Positions 38,740 to 50,662 are shown, counted from the first letter of the stretch. The stretch is DNA of 64,000 nt from Prostheceraeus crozeri (GCA_907163375.1 CAJQUW010003203.1:124001-188000), one strand, 5' to 3'. Translations and numbers: made by a program. Notes: a model not told the origin generated them from the letters alone.

Positions 38740-39790
38740 TCATGTGCATTCATCGATTCACGTGCAAGGATACTGAGCAAGGAATAAATTTGATGCCATG
38801 AGTTCTGTATTTTCTAGAGCGCATAGAACATGTTCCAATAAAGAGAATTTTAGAATAGCTTATGAACGCATCAAATCAATGTTTCTGAAAAACGGCTATG
38901 ATTCGTATTATATTGACAAAATTAAAATAAATGTGGTAACCAAGTCCGAAAATTCGCAAAATGCCTTAAGCACTAATGAAGTGCGTAAGGTGGTCCATCT
39001 CTTTCATAGATAACAAACAGAAACAACTAAAAAGAATGTAAACGAGTTAAATGAGAAATTGTACAATTTGAAATTTTATTTGGCTTTCAAAACTTATAAA
39101 GTTTTGAGCTACTTCAATAACAAAGATCGCATTTCGTTTGGTATAAAATCAAATGTTACATATATGTATGCTTGTGATCTCTGTCAAATGTGATCGTCAG
39201 CACAACATCAACATCGCTCATCAACCAACAAACACAATTCGCTCAATATTTAATAAACCAAAGAGTAAAGCCTCAGCCACATTGCGAGCTTTTACAAGCG
39301 TTTTCGAGCAAAGCGTTTTGCAGCAAATATAAAGTCATCATTACAGCAGTTGTAGACTGCCTCACTGCGAGCAAAGCAAACCAGAGCGATTGATAGCTTG
39401 CGGAGATACGTTTGCTCGCGTTTGCTCGGGACGTTCGCGTTTGCTTTGCTTTCAGTGTGTCTGAGGCCTAAGAAATCAGACTTAGATAAACGCAGCGCAA
39501 TATATAAAATGCCATTCCAAAATTGCAATTCAGAATACATTGGACAAACAAGCAAACAATTTGAGAGTCGCATTCATGAGCACAAGCTGGCATCGAGATC
39601 TCAAATTTCAAAACATATCCAACAGACAGGTCATCCTTTCAAGTGGGAACAAAACTAAAAGTTTGAATGCATCTCAACATCGCGATGGACGACTGCTTAT
39701 GGAAGCATGGCATTCTAATAATAATTCCATCAATGACCATATTGATCTTGATAATATCTATGTTCACCTTCGTCAACAGTTAGTGTAATT
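38740..39790 (+). pseudogene. PLE family C thumb, linker and GIY-YIG, split by a MITE
   Basis: Reads MSSVFSRAHRTCSNKENFRI and MFLKNGYDSYYIDKIK (thumb, as at 11070-11200), NELNEKLYNLKFYLAFKTYK and TYMYACDLCQM (linker). After a 198-bp insert come SAIYKMPFQNCNSEYIGQTS (GIY-YIG core, about 39505), RIHEHKLASRSQISKH and, in a further frame, DGRLLMEAWHSNNNSINDHI to the end at 39788. Several frame interruptions. Confidence 0.82.
39270..39467. mobile_element. 198-bp MITE-like insert
   Basis: Ends GCCTCAGCCACATTGCGAGC and, complementary at the right, GCCTCAGACACACTGAAAGC. The inside is rich in GCAAAGC/GCTTTGC and CGAGCAAA words that can fold. It interrupts the PLE-C coding just before the GIY-YIG core. 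The family is uncertain (hAT- or P-like ends) and no clean target duplication was resolved. Confidence 0.65.
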
Positions 39791-39847
39791 AGAACATAAT
39801 TATATTTTTATATTCTTTTATCAACACATAAGGTACACATGACTATA

Positions 39848-41194
39848 CAGGGTGTTCACGTTGATCCCGCCGATTTTCTGATGGAATATTTTCCTGCGAT
39901 CTGTCGATTGTGTGAGCCGATTTCTATGTGAATCGAGGTCAGAAAGATACAAAATTTTGTATCATTGATCTGAGATATCTGCTACCGAAATGTTACTTCA
40001 GTTTGTCACGCACTTGATTCTTGAATGATCATCGAGTACGAAGACTTAACAGCCGCTGAAATAGTGACTGTAGTTTCCTTTTCTGTTGCATTTAATTGTG
40101 AAGAGGCTCGTCGTTTGTTTATTGAGAAATTAGATAAAGCACCACCACCTGCTAGGACCTTGAGAGACTGAAAACTACGATTTATGGAAACGTTCTCAGT
40201 TCTTCCACGATCTCATGCTGGTGATCAATCCAACCGGTGACTATCTGAAGAAAAGAAGAACGAAGTATTGGAGTTATTCGAGAACGAACCATGTGCCTCA
40301 CAACGCCAGGCCTCTCTAAAATGTGGTGTATCTTTAGGAAGTGTCAATAACATTCTGAAGGACGGCGGAATTCGACCGCAGAAGTTTACTACAGTTCAAG
40401 AACTCCAAGTGGACGATAGGCCTAAGAAACTTGAATTTTGTCGGACCGTTCTTGAACGTGAAACGGCTAGATCCCCATTTTGTGCAGAGGATTTAGCAAC
40501 GAAGTCACCTTTCACATCAACGGCTCTGTGAATCGTCACAACAGCTTCGCATACTCGCACGATAATTCCAAAGCCATATCTGTGACACCCATGCGATTAC
40601 CCAGTATCCTTTGCTGGTCAATGATATCTCCCAAGTTCGGCATCGTTTTTCATATTGCCACGACAACAATGAATGGTGAACTTTATAAAGATGTGTTGAC
40701 CGTGCACGTATTGCCACTTCTTCAACAACGAAGATACAGACATCTTCTTTTTCAACACGCTACGATTGTTCGCGACCTCTTGAATGAAAAAGTACAAGGA
40801 AGGTGGATAGGACGAGGAGGAAGTATTCAATGGCCCCCAAGGTCTCCAGACCTATCCGTAAGTGACTTTTGGCTGTGGGGAGCTATTCGAGACAAACAAC
40901 ATTTATCACCGCGTCCTCGCACTCTTTCTGAGGTGCGAATCCACTTTGAGAACTTGTTGCAGAACATCACAATTGAAGTCATCGAAAAGGCCTGCCACTT
41001 GTTTCTCAAACGTTGCAGTTTGTCTGTTGCAAACCATGGTGGACACTTTGAACAGCTACTATGATACTTTTCCTATTACATTTCAAATACAGTTTGTTTT
41101 ATGCGATAGTTATTCTACATTTTCATCATTAAAAATTGAAGTTTAAAGGGATCTGTATTTCTTAAAAAAATCGATGGGATCAACATGAACCCTG
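39848..41194 (+). mobile_element. IS630/Tc1/mariner-like DNA transposon 2, dead
   Basis: Inverted ends CAGGGTGTTCACGTTGATCC and (complement) CAGGGTTCATGTTGATCCCA, flanked by TA on both sides (39846-39847 and 41195-41196). 1347 bp with one degraded transposase gene. Confidence 0.9.
40028..41064 (+). pseudogene. IS630/mariner-like transposase with catalytic losses
   Basis: N-terminal helix-turn-helix coding (ASQRQASLKCGVSLGSVNNI near 40300), frame change near 40480, then GFSNEVTFHINGSVNRHN where FSDEVTFH is expected, so the first catalytic Asp has become Asn. The second site reads HLLFQHATIVRD in place of the usual QQDGA, so that Asp is gone too. The third site is intact (WPPRSPDLSVSDFWLWG). 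An early stop also lies near 40170. Clearly non-functional. Confidence 0.83.
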
Positions 41195-41965
41195 TATTAG
41201 AATAGTTTGCTCATTTTCATATAAATTTCAAAATAATGTTTTGTAATCCTTCAATCGCCTTATTTCCTGATGACCTTTTACAGTTGCAATAACGACAATT
41301 TGTGAGTAAATATTAATTTATCTTGATTGAGCCATTTTCACAAAAAATATATTTCTCAAGATGCCGTTTTTTCAAAAATATATGTATGTAAAGTATTCTG
41401 GTACATTGATAGATGAGTACAGTAAATTTTGGGGGAGAGTACAGGATGCGAAAAAAGTATGGAATAATTTGAATTAGAAATTCCCTAACCTTTTCTTTCT
41501 TGGTGCATCGAATTTTGACTTTGGTATTGTCATAGATTATTTTTGATAGTGTAACATTGTAATTCATGACCAAATCAATGAAATAAGTTACTTGAGCATG
41601 ATTTGCCCCACTTTTTTTCAACTCAGTGGTCAACATTTTCTTCAATAGTCAAAGACTGTATTGTCATATATAAGAATTTGCATAAACAGGCCTGCTAAAG
41701 ACTTCGAGATCATATCTTAAATTGTATAAAAATATTTTGATGACACTCAGTAATCGTAAAAAATTGAATAAACAAAGGAAGGATGCTTGTGGATTTCAAA
41801 AAGCACCAAGAATGCTGCATAAATATTCAACAGGCACTTCGGAGGATACCGCTAGGTCTTAAACACTATTTTGATTATCTTGAGCATCAAAATCAGCGGT
41901 CGTTGACACTCCTCACCACCAAAGCCACCTAGTGACGAACATGCCTTCGGATATTGTGAAGAGTG
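41195..41965. other. No gene seen
   Basis: AT-rich flank between the dead mariner-like element and the BEL/Pao element. The last 80 bp (41890-41970) and the sequence after 48715 were one uninterrupted site before insertion. I do not recognise it. Confidence 0.5.
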
Positions 41966-41970
41966 GACCC

Positions 41971-42501
41971 TGTCGCGGGGCGAGGAGAATCAAGGAGAAA
42001 CGCGAGACAGTTAAATGATTAACTATGAGTGGCCACATGTTGTGGCGTAGAGCAAACAATTTCTCACTTGAGATTTGACAGCCCAAATGATTTCGGCATG
42101 AATGCGGAAACATGTGTTTGTCGGTGCGATGATTGCTTGTAATTTGATCACACGTGTTAAATGCTACTTGAAATGTACATGTAGAATTCTATCAAAGCTG
42201 TCGTGTTAGGAAAGTATTCTGTGTGATTTATGGCCTTCCCTATGTCTTATGTTTCGATAAAGCCTTTATTATATAGAAGGCCAAGTGAATGTACGAGAGA
42301 AAGACAACTTGGAGATACGTCAAAGAGTAACGTGAACGACTAGTGATGTTTTAACCTACACAATCACACTTGGGATATTCCTTCTCGTTCGAGTTCTAAA
42401 GTGGCATAACTATACGAAAGAATAGCGAATCTTCATAACGATTGACTATTTAATTGATAAATACATCAATTAAACTTACTGTAAGCATACGCTTCGCTAC
42501 A
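41971..42501 (+). repeat. BEL/Pao left LTR
   Basis: Begins TG and ends CA, 531 bp, the same as 48184-48714 as far as I can compare. Confidence 0.95.
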
Positions 42502-42518
42502 TGGTGCCGCGACCCGGG

Positions 42519-45500
42519 ATGTCACTGAAAGAACTACGCCAATCTCGCGCGATTCATCGTGCATGTGCTACGAAGTTGATCAATAAAGCTCAAGAACGCA
42601 ACGACGATACGAAACTCAGTGAGCTGAACGCAATTGTGACTCAACTGACGACGAAACAGAAACTTCTAGCTGACATCGACGCTTCGATCCTAAGTGTGAT
42701 TGATATAGACTTGATTGACGACGACACACTATCTCCAGAAGTTGAATCCGAAATCAACGAGGCCGAGGAACGACAACTGCTGATACTGACGACGATAAGT
42801 GAGTTGAATTCCTTTATTTCTGGGATTAGAGGGGATACGTCTCGCATATTAGGATCTACTAATTCTATTAGCTCCCCTACTAATGATAAGGAATGTTTGA
42901 TCTCAAAACAAAGGTGTAGGGCCATTCAAACAATTCGAAAAATAGAAAACGAAGTAAACCGCAACAAATTCAATTCGAGCCTCGATCTTGAGTCTTTATC
43001 TAAATTACTCCAACGTACTGAAGACGTTACCAATGAACTCAATTGTTTAAACGAACGATTCCTTGATAACATAGCGTCAAAGGGCATCGACGAAGATGAA
43101 TTAGATAAGGAACTAGAAGAAATTGATAGTTACAAAGAAAGGAGCCAAAACCTGATCAGCGAACTCAGAATTACTATCAAGAGCCTAGAATCGCACAAGA
43201 ACAAAGGTTACAGATCAACGAGATTACCTGAAATTCAGCTGCCAAGGTTTGATGGTAACCCGATGAAATTCAAGGCCTTTTGGGAAGCCTTCAACGCAAC
43301 AATCGATAAACATGACGATTTAGAGCCATGTGTAAAACTGACTCATCTTCTCAGTCTATTAGACAATGATGCAAAGGCCGCCTTTGAGGGCACGATACCA
43401 ACCAACGAACTACACAAGGATGTGCGTGAGCGCATGATTGAGCGTTTTGGTAGAGAACAGCTTGTAACACTATCTCATCTACGGTCATTGTTTCATTTAC
43501 CTCCTGCTACGAACGCTTTAAAACTGAAAACGATGTGCAACAGCTTTCTCATGCATGTTCGATACCTCAACAACATACACGTAGAAGACTGGAAAGAATT
43601 AATCTTCATCTCATTGCTGTTAGATAAACTACCCCCTGAAGTAGAATCAGGTGTTACTCGTCAACAAGGAAACAGTGATTGGCAGTTGAAGGAGTTAGGA
43701 GATCTGATCGAGATCGAAATTAAAGCCGCTGAACGCCCTAAGTCAATGATTGAACGACCTCAGCAAAGATCAGGTGGGCATAGCACTAAGGCTACTGCCG
43801 TTATCGCCTCAGGAAACAGGCCAAATATGAAGGTTACGAAAAGGTGTACCTACTGCTCCACGAATGGTCATTATTCTGAAGATTGTCCCCAAATAAAACA
43901 CGCTGACGCAAGAAAGGAATTCTTGAACTCACACCGCCTCTGTTTTACTTGCTTGGGAAGTGGACACACGGTTAAGTTCTGTAGAAAACAAAGGTCATGT
44001 AAACATTGTAATGCATCGCATCATCACCCCAGCATATGTTACGCAAAGTACGGTAGACAAAGAAACAATGGAGAGGTGGTTAGTCAAGTTCAAACCGATT
44101 CGACAAATCAAGTCGTCCATGAGAACGTCTTATTAGCAAGCGATGAAGAGATATTCATGCCCTCTGCTTGGATTGATATCAAGAATCAATCGTCGAGCAC
44201 GATTGTCAGCGCCAGATCAATTATCGATACTGGAAGTCACCGTACTAAGATAACTGAGTCGAAAGCACGAGAATTGGGTTTGAAACCGGTTGACCACGTA
44301 ACCTTACAGATAGGCACATTCGGAACTGATACATTTCAATCCTTTCGAGTACCTGTAGTTGAGATGTCGCTTATCGGTCGTCAAGGTGAAATGATCGAAA
44401 CTAAGGCACATGTGTTCCGAGTCCTTACAGGTAGAATTGCACGTCCTGGGTTATCTGGTAACAAGTACCCAATTTTAAAACAATGTCACCTTGCTGATCC
44501 TCCTCAATCAAGAAGTGAGGAAATCGCTATCGACGTTATTATTGGATCGAATCTCATCAACAAGGTGTATACGAGTAACTCGACTGTGATCTTAGATCAA
44601 AGCCTCGGACTCGCTATTCGAGATAGCATATTCGGCTGGATCATTTCTGGACCTACGAAGGAAGAAGACGAGTCTAAAAGTACGACGAACGCTGCATTAC
44701 TTACAATCGAAAACCCCATCACATTCTATTCGCATCCTGAAAGCTTTTGGAACCTTGAGTCGATAGGCATCACTGAATCTCCCACGCGAAACGATAAGGA
44801 TGACGCCATCGATCAATTCAATTCAAATATCAAGTACGCAGATGGAAGATACCACGTTCGATTTCCATGGCGGATGGATAGCCCTGAACTCCCTCTCAAT
44901 TACGAATTAGCTAAAGGTCGATTACGCAGTTTGTGGAATAGATTAGAGAAGGACGAATTGCTTCGCAAAACCTACGATGACGTAATAAGATCACAGGAGT
45001 TGAAAAGTGTGATCGAGGAAGTTCCCGACTCAATGACTTTTCAAGGATCAAATATCCACTATCTGCCACACCACGGTGTTAGAAAGGACCACAGCACGAC
45101 TAAACTACGAATAGTTTACGACGCATCGGCAAAAACAAATAAACGAAATACAAGTTTGAACGACGCACTTTATCCCCGTCCTTTACTCCTATGTGATATG
45201 ACTGGCATTTTACTTCGATTCAGAATGTCACCGATAGCCGTAATCAGCGATATTGAGAAAGCCTTTCTGTCAATCGGATTACAAATGCCTGATCGAGATG
45301 CTGCACGCTTTTTATGGGTTAAGGATAACACGAAACCTCCTTCCGATCAAAACCTACGAACCTATCGATTTACGCGAATTCCATTCGGTACGATTGCTAG
45401 TCCATTTCTTTTAAGCGCAACTATCTCTCATCATTTGAGGCATTCAAATTCAACAATAGCTGACGAGATTCAGAACAGCATCTATGTGGACAACGTAGTT

Positions 45501-48227
45501 ATTGCTAAGCAATCGACTCCAGATGCCCTCAAATTTTATCATGATGCCAAGGAGATATTCGATAAAGCCGGAATGAATATTCGTGAATGGACCTCAAATT
45601 CAAAGGAATTCACTGAATCGATTAATCCAGAAGACAGAGCAAAAGGTGATACAGTGAAAGTCCTCGGTCTACAATGGAATACCACAAATGATAAATTGCA
45701 CATCCCTCAAGTTGACCTCAAGATCGCAAGTGCAATTACAAAGAGAGCCCTTCTTCATGCTACTGCTACATTGTTCGATCCGCTTGGGTTATTTTCCCCC
45801 ATCACCATGAGAGGCAAGTTACTTTTTCGTGAATCTAATGAACGCTCAAGCAATTGGGATGAACCCTTACCCCTCGAATTAAGAAGACAATGGGACTCAC
45901 TTATCATTGATCTATCCGCAATTTCCACACTTGAAATTCCCCGTTACATCAGCCAAGAAGACTTCGACACGATTGAATTACACTGTTTCTGTGATGCTTC
46001 CGGTCAGTCATACGCAGCCTGTGCCTACATCAGAATCGCCAAAAATGAATCTGTATCAACATCGCTAATACTATCAAAAAATCGACTTGCCCCATCAAAG
46101 AAAATCACAATCCCGCGTTTAGAATTACTCGGTGTCATAATTGGTACACGCATTATGAATTATCTCATTGCACAACTTCCATATAGTTTCAATCGTTACT
46201 GCATATGGACTGATTCTCAATGTGTCATACATTGGATCAATAGCAAAAAACTTCGCTCAGTGTTTGTTGAAAATCGATTGAAAGAAATTCGAAGACTCGA
46301 TAAAGCAGAATTTCGTTACGTCCACACTACGGATAACCCAGCAGATCTTCCAACACGCGGAATGGCATTCCCTGAATTGAAAGAAAGCACGCTTTGGTGG
46401 CAAGGACCAAAATGGTTGAAGCGTGATGAAAAGAATTGGCCTCAACACACTATCGACAAGGTAAATCCTGCCCACGACGAGATTGAAGAAAGAAAACAGG
46501 CCTCTACAAAATCCTCCGTCCTCACTTCACATTCCCGAACATATCCATTCGATTTGAATCCTGAAAAATTCGTTTCATTAGGGGAGTGCCTACGGAGAAC
46601 AGCTATCAAACAAAGAACGGAAAACAAAATCACTGAAGAAAATACCCCCTTAACAGCACAGGAGTTAGAAAGCGCAAGGATGCTATGGATTTCATCTGCT
46701 CAGAACTCAGATATGAAAGAAACGCTCGATGCACTTAAACATAACCGCACGAATCAAGAAATTCAAAAATTGAAATTGTTCGTTGATGATGAAGGTATCG
46801 CACGTTCTATGGGTCGAATCGATAATAGTTCTCTTCCTTATGATGCCAAGTTCCCGATAATTTTACCCAAGAATCACCCTTTCACGAATATGATCATCAA
46901 AAGTTATCATGAAGATTGTGGACACTCTGGTACTAACCATACCCTGGCAGATATCAGACAGCGATACTGGCTGATAGCAGGTCGAAAGCAAGTTCAAGCC
47001 ATAATAACTAAATGTCAGATTTGTAAAAAATGGGAAGGAAAACCATACAGTCCACCTGAATTTCCTGTTCTCCCTACTGAACGCGTTTCAAAATGTCGGC
47101 CTTTTTCTACAGTTGGAATCGATCACTTTGGCCCATTCTATGTGCACTCAAATTCAATCGATCAGGAAGAAAATAGAAAGGTTTGGGTATGCATTTTCAC
47201 CTGCGCATCGACCAGAGCGATTCACTTAGAATTAGCATCTGACTTATCAGCCTTAGAATTCCTTAATTGTTTTACGAAATTTATCAGCCGACGAGGAACT
47301 CCTAGTCTGATAATCTCCGATAACGCAAAGAATTTTAAGCTTGGACATCAGGTCATTTCGAATCTTTGGAGGGACATGGCTATTCAAGAGTACGCAGCAA
47401 CAAACCGCATCACGTGGAAATTTATTACGGAGAAGTCTCCATGGATGGGTGGCTTTTATGAACGCCTTATTAGAACAGTAAAGATGGCATTGAGAAAATT
47501 ATCTGATGGATCCCTTCTCACACAACGTCAACTTGACGTTTTACTGTCGGAAATTGAAGGTATACTGAATAATCGACCTCTAACTTATGTAGGTTCTGAT
47601 ATGCGAGACGCTCTTCCCTTGACTCCTAGAAATCTTTTAGGAATTCAACCCGATTCTGCTATCCCACCTATTTGTCTTGACGAAAGCGACCCGATCTTCG
47701 AAGCATACGATAGACGAGACACTCGTCAAAACCTCATAAAACTTTGGAGGCATGGAGAAGCTTTGCTGCATCAATTTTGGACTCGGTGGCAGCGCGAGTA
47801 TCTCCTGAGTCTACGCGAACGGCCCAGTAATCACGAAACTGTTAGACGATCAGTCTACAACTCTGTCCCTACCATTGGAGACAGAGTTATCATCATGGAT
47901 CGAAATATACCGAGGGGCCGGTGGCGATGTGGTCAAATCATCAACACAATACCTTCAAAGGATGGACGAATTCGTTCGGCACGAATTTCACTGGAGAATG
48001 GATCAATCCTCACTCGGCCAATCAAACTGTTGGTTCCTCTTGAATTCGCCTACAGAGAAATCTCTACGACTTCACCAACTCGCACGGGAACAGATGTGAC
48101 GTATGCAGATAAGACATCTCGCCCACAACGCAAGTCAGCAGCACGCGCTACAGACCAGATACGGCAACTTTCGCTTGGGGGAATGTCGCGGGGCGAGGAG
48201 AATCAAGGAGAAACGCGAGACAGTTAA
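42519..48227 (+). CDS. BEL/Pao Gag-Pol polyprotein
   Basis: About 1,900 codons. Parts in order: a gag region with an N-terminal coiled-coil-like segment and the conserved capsid-like domain of BEL elements, three Cys/His zinc knuckles, an aspartic protease, reverse transcriptase, RNase H, an integrase with zinc-binding and DDE parts, and the C-terminal domain typical of BEL/Pao. The preferred start is the ATG at 42519, because the upstream in-frame ATG at 42501 overlaps the LTR end and the primer-binding region. The frame ends 44 bases inside the right LTR. Assignment to BEL/Pao rests on the single gag-pol frame, the A17-type protease/reverse transcriptase order and the DUF1758/DUF5641-like regions as I remember them. 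Confidence 0.93.
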   Translation: MSLKELRQSRAIHRACATKLINKAQERNDDTKLSELNAIVTQLTTKQKLLADIDASILSVIDIDLIDDDTLSPEVESEINEAEERQLLILTTISELNSFISGIRGDTSRILGSTNSISSPTNDKECLISKQRCRAIQTIRKIENEVNRNKFNSSLDLESLSKLLQRTEDVTNELNCLNERFLDNIASKGIDEDELDKELEEIDSYKERSQNLISELRITIKSLESHKNKGYRSTRLPEIQLPRFDGNPMKFKAFWEAFNATIDKHDDLEPCVKLTHLLSLLDNDAKAAFEGTIPTNELHKDVRERMIERFGREQLVTLSHLRSLFHLPPATNALKLKTMCNSFLMHVRYLNNIHVEDWKELIFISLLLDKLPPEVESGVTRQQGNSDWQLKELGDLIEIEIKAAERPKSMIERPQQRSGGHSTKATAVIASGNRPNMKVTKRCTYCSTNGHYSEDCPQIKHADARKEFLNSHRLCFTCLGSGHTVKFCRKQRSCKHCNASHHHPSICYAKYGRQRNNGEVVSQVQTDSTNQVVHENVLLASDEEIFMPSAWIDIKNQSSSTIVSARSIIDTGSHRTKITESKARELGLKPVDHVTLQIGTFGTDTFQSFRVPVVEMSLIGRQGEMIETKAHVFRVLTGRIARPGLSGNKYPILKQCHLADPPQSRSEEIAIDVIIGSNLINKVYTSNSTVILDQSLGLAIRDSIFGWIISGPTKEEDESKSTTNAALLTIENPITFYSHPESFWNLESIGITESPTRNDKDDAIDQFNSNIKYADGRYHVRFPWRMDSPELPLNYELAKGRLRSLWNRLEKDELLRKTYDDVIRSQELKSVIEEVPDSMTFQGSNIHYLPHHGVRKDHSTTKLRIVYDASAKTNKRNTSLNDALYPRPLLLCDMTGILLRFRMSPIAVISDIEKAFLSIGLQMPDRDAARFLWVKDNTKPPSDQNLRTYRFTRIPFGTIASPFLLSATISHHLRHSNSTIADEIQNSIYVDNVVIAKQSTPDALKFYHDAKEIFDKAGMNIREWTSNSKEFTESINPEDRAKGDTVKVLGLQWNTTNDKLHIPQVDLKIASAITKRALLHATATLFDPLGLFSPITMRGKLLFRESNERSSNWDEPLPLELRRQWDSLIIDLSAISTLEIPRYISQEDFDTIELHCFCDASGQSYAACAYIRIAKNESVSTSLILSKNRLAPSKKITIPRLELLGVIIGTRIMNYLIAQLPYSFNRYCIWTDSQCVIHWINSKKLRSVFVENRLKEIRRLDKAEFRYVHTTDNPADLPTRGMAFPELKESTLWWQGPKWLKRDEKNWPQHTIDKVNPAHDEIEERKQASTKSSVLTSHSRTYPFDLNPEKFVSLGECLRRTAIKQRTENKITEENTPLTAQELESARMLWISSAQNSDMKETLDALKHNRTNQEIQKLKLFVDDEGIARSMGRIDNSSLPYDAKFPIILPKNHPFTNMIIKSYHEDCGHSGTNHTLADIRQRYWLIAGRKQVQAIITKCQICKKWEGKPYSPPEFPVLPTERVSKCRPFSTVGIDHFGPFYVHSNSIDQEENRKVWVCIFTCASTRAIHLELASDLSALEFLNCFTKFISRRGTPSLIISDNAKNFKLGHQVISNLWRDMAIQEYAATNRITWKFITEKSPWMGGFYERLIRTVKMALRKLSDGSLLTQRQLDVLLSEIEGILNNRPLTYVGSDMRDALPLTPRNLLGIQPDSAIPPICLDESDPIFEAYDRRDTRQNLIKLWRHGEALLHQFWTRWQREYLLSLRERPSNHETVRRSVYNSVPTIGDRVIIMDRNIPRGRWRCGQIINTIPSKDGRIRSARISLENGSILTRPIKLLVPLEFAYREISTTSPTRTGTDVTYADKTSRPQRKSAARATDQIRQLSLGGMSRGEENQGETRDS

Positions 48228-48714
48228 ATGATTAACTATGAGTGGCCACATGTTGTGGCGTAGAGCAAACAATTTCTCACTTGAGATTTGACAGCCCAAA
48301 TGATTTCGGCATGAATGCGGAAACATGTGTTTGTCGGTGCGATGATTGCTTGTAATTTGATCACACGTGTTAAATGCTACTTGAAATGTACATGTAGAAT
48401 TCTATCAAAGCTGTCGTGTTAGGAAAGTATTCTGTGTGATTTATGGCCTTCCCTATGTCTTATGTTTCGATAAAGCCTTTATTATATAGAAGGCCAAGTG
48501 AATGTACGAGAGAAAGACAACTTGGAGATACGTCAAAGAGTAACGTGAACGACTAGTGATGTTTTAACCTACACAATCACACTTGGGATATTCCTTCTCG
48601 TTCGAGTTCTAAAGTGGCATAACTATACGAAAGAATAGCGAATCTTCATAACGATTGACTATTTAATTGATAAATACATCAATTAAACTTACTGTAAGCA
48701 TACGCTTCGCTACA
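48184..48714 (+). repeat. BEL/Pao right LTR
   Basis: 531 bp. See left LTR. It contains the end of the polyprotein frame. Confidence 0.95.
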
Positions 48715-48719
48715 GACCC

Positions 48720-49307
48720 AGTGCTGGCCACGACTTCTTATCCCTCTTCCACTGGTGTCGCCGCCCATGGTACTGACGCTTAATTAAATCATGTCCGTTT
48801 TCTTTCGTGAGAGTTAATGAAATGCAACGTTTCAATTACAGAGCTCTGTGAAGTTCATTGGGAAGATTTAGGGTAATCTGTTGATCATCACTTTTGCTGG
48901 GACCATAGACAAAGCAGCAAAGCAGAATATGGGGCGGACAAAGTGATGGTTCTGATAATAATAAAAAGCTTCATAATATGACAAACCATGGACAAGCGCA
49001 TGACGGATTGCAATTGGTGAAGAAAAACAGTTATGTAATTTACTTAGTGAGCTTGTAAGATATTAGGAGTTGTAAGCTGAAGACGGAAATGTCAAATGGT
49101 AAAGTCAGCGTGAAGTATTCAGTTTGTGGTGATTTTATATCGCATACATTCAATAATGTAAATATTATATTATTCGAGCTGATGTCCTTTACGTATCTGT
49201 TCTCTGCTTAGTCTATTTCATGTAAATATCTGTGTCGTACTGCGAATATAAATATATATAAAAAATGCAATACATATATATATAAATAATAATATATAAT
49301 AATATAT
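48720..49307. other. No gene seen, TA-rich toward the right
   Basis: Flank between the BEL/Pao element and the RLE LINE, with a TA/AAT-rich stretch at 49250-49310. It may be a left part of the Gypsy-like fossil that resumes at 56926, since the LINE lies between them with a clean duplication. Confidence 0.4.
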
Positions 49308-49322
49308 AAATACATGTTGTCA
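49308..49322. repeat. 15-bp target duplication of the RLE LINE, left
   Basis: AAATACATGTTGTCA, repeated exactly at 56911-56925. Confidence 0.85.
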
Positions 49323-49324
49323 CA

Positions 49325-50560
49325 ATGAGAATGGGTGAAAAATTGAATCATCTTCTCTACATGGATGATCTGAAGTTGCATGCCAAGACAGAAGACCAAG
49401 TGAATTCCTTGATTCACACAAGGATATTCAGTAGCGACATCGGCATGGAATTCGGGATATCAAAATGTGCCAGACCTATCATAAAGCGAGGAGAAGTGAA
49501 GGAAACAGAAGGACTTACATTGGACATGGGAACAATAGATGATGTGAAAGAAGAAGAATACAAATACTTGGGGATTCTCCAACATCAAACAAACAAAGAA
49601 GAACTGGTTAAGGAAGCAGGTGACGAAAGAGTACTTCAAAAGAGTAAGGAAAATAATGAAATCAAAGTTGTACGTATACAATAAAATCCGAGCCATCAAC
49701 GCATACGCGACACCAGTAGTGAGATACACTGGTGGAATAATAAAGTGGAACACGACAGATATACAGCACATTGATGGTAGAACACGAAAGATGATGACAA
49801 TGCACAAGGCACTTCACACCAAGGCCGACGTCGATAGATTATATCTGCCAAGACGGATGGGAGGATGCGGCCTGATAAAAATCGAAGATGTCATCTATGA
49901 AGAGAAACGCAGCCTATCACAATACATCTGTAGAAGGATCGGTGATCCCCTGATCGTGGCAGCAAGACAATATGGAGTCTGCGAGAATTACCAAGAAAAC
50001 ATCAAATCATGAAAGGTCAAGGTATTTCACGAAAGAAAAGACAGGTGGCAACAAAAAGCATTACACGGTCAATATCCAAGACAAGTGAGAGAGATCACAA
50101 CAGAGAAGAATATGTATGGCTGGATAACCCAAGTCGCGCTAAAATCAGAGACCGAAGCCTTGATCATAGCCGCCCAAGATCAAGCGCTAACAACATAGGC
50201 GCAAAAGAAATACATCATGAAGACGACATCAGATGCAAAATGCAGACGGTGGCACGAAAAGGATAAGACTGTAGCTCACATACTATCAGCATGCAGTCAG
50301 TTGGCTCCAAGTGAGTATACTACCAGACATAACGATGTCGCGAGAATAGTGCATCACAGTATATGCCAATACTACAATGTAAAGAAGGAAAAAGAATACT
50401 GGAAACACAAACCAGAAGTGGTCACTGAAAATGAAAAAGTCAAGATTCTCCGGGATTTCGGAATTCGGACTGACAGAAGAATAAATGCAAACCGGCCGAA
50501 CATCACAATAATAGACAAAGAAAGAAGAAAGTCAAGTGAATAGACATCTCAATTCCAGAA
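49325..50560 (+). pseudogene. RLE LINE reverse transcriptase end, zinc cluster and nuclease start
   Basis: Reads HLLYMDDLKLHAKTEDQVNS (motif C with YMDD), GMEFGISKCARP, EYKYLGILQ, then after frame changes KSKLYVYNKIRAINAYATPV, RKMMTMHKALHTKADVDRLY and GGCGLIKIEDVI, a further part near 50040-50270 (KALHGQYPRQVREI), HILSACSQLAPSEYTTRHND and the nuclease entry RRINANRPNITIIDKERR (PD-(D/E)XK-type). The upstream reverse transcriptase palm is missing. About four frame interruptions. Confidence 0.82.
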
Positions 50561-50625
50561 GATAGAAACATTGCGATAAGAAAAAATTAAGCCGTTGCTG
50601 CTGAATATGACGTATTATTGAAAAT

Positions 50626-50662
50626 GCACAAATTTTCGAGGTCAACCTCTTCGTTCAGGTGC
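50626..50662 (-). ncRNA. Hammerhead variant with an extra core base, PLE-E left
   Basis: Exact complement of 55946-55982, described there. Confidence 0.65.

Larger units (their letters stand above)
41971..48714 (+). mobile_element. BEL/Pao LTR retrotransposon, looks whole
   Basis: 6744 bp with two 531-bp LTRs that appear identical by eye, flanked by the 5-bp duplication GACCC (41966-41970 and 48715-48719). One long open frame covers gag and pol, with no visible breaks. A primer-binding-site-like TGGTGCCGCGACCCGGG follows the left LTR, and a short purine tract precedes the right LTR. Matching LTRs imply a very recent insertion, the youngest event I can date here. No envelope gene is present. 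Confidence 0.95.

Noticed and set aside
44280-44300. GAAACCGGTT word inside the BEL/Pao frame
   Set aside because: No core box or helix I around it. Ordinary coding sequence.
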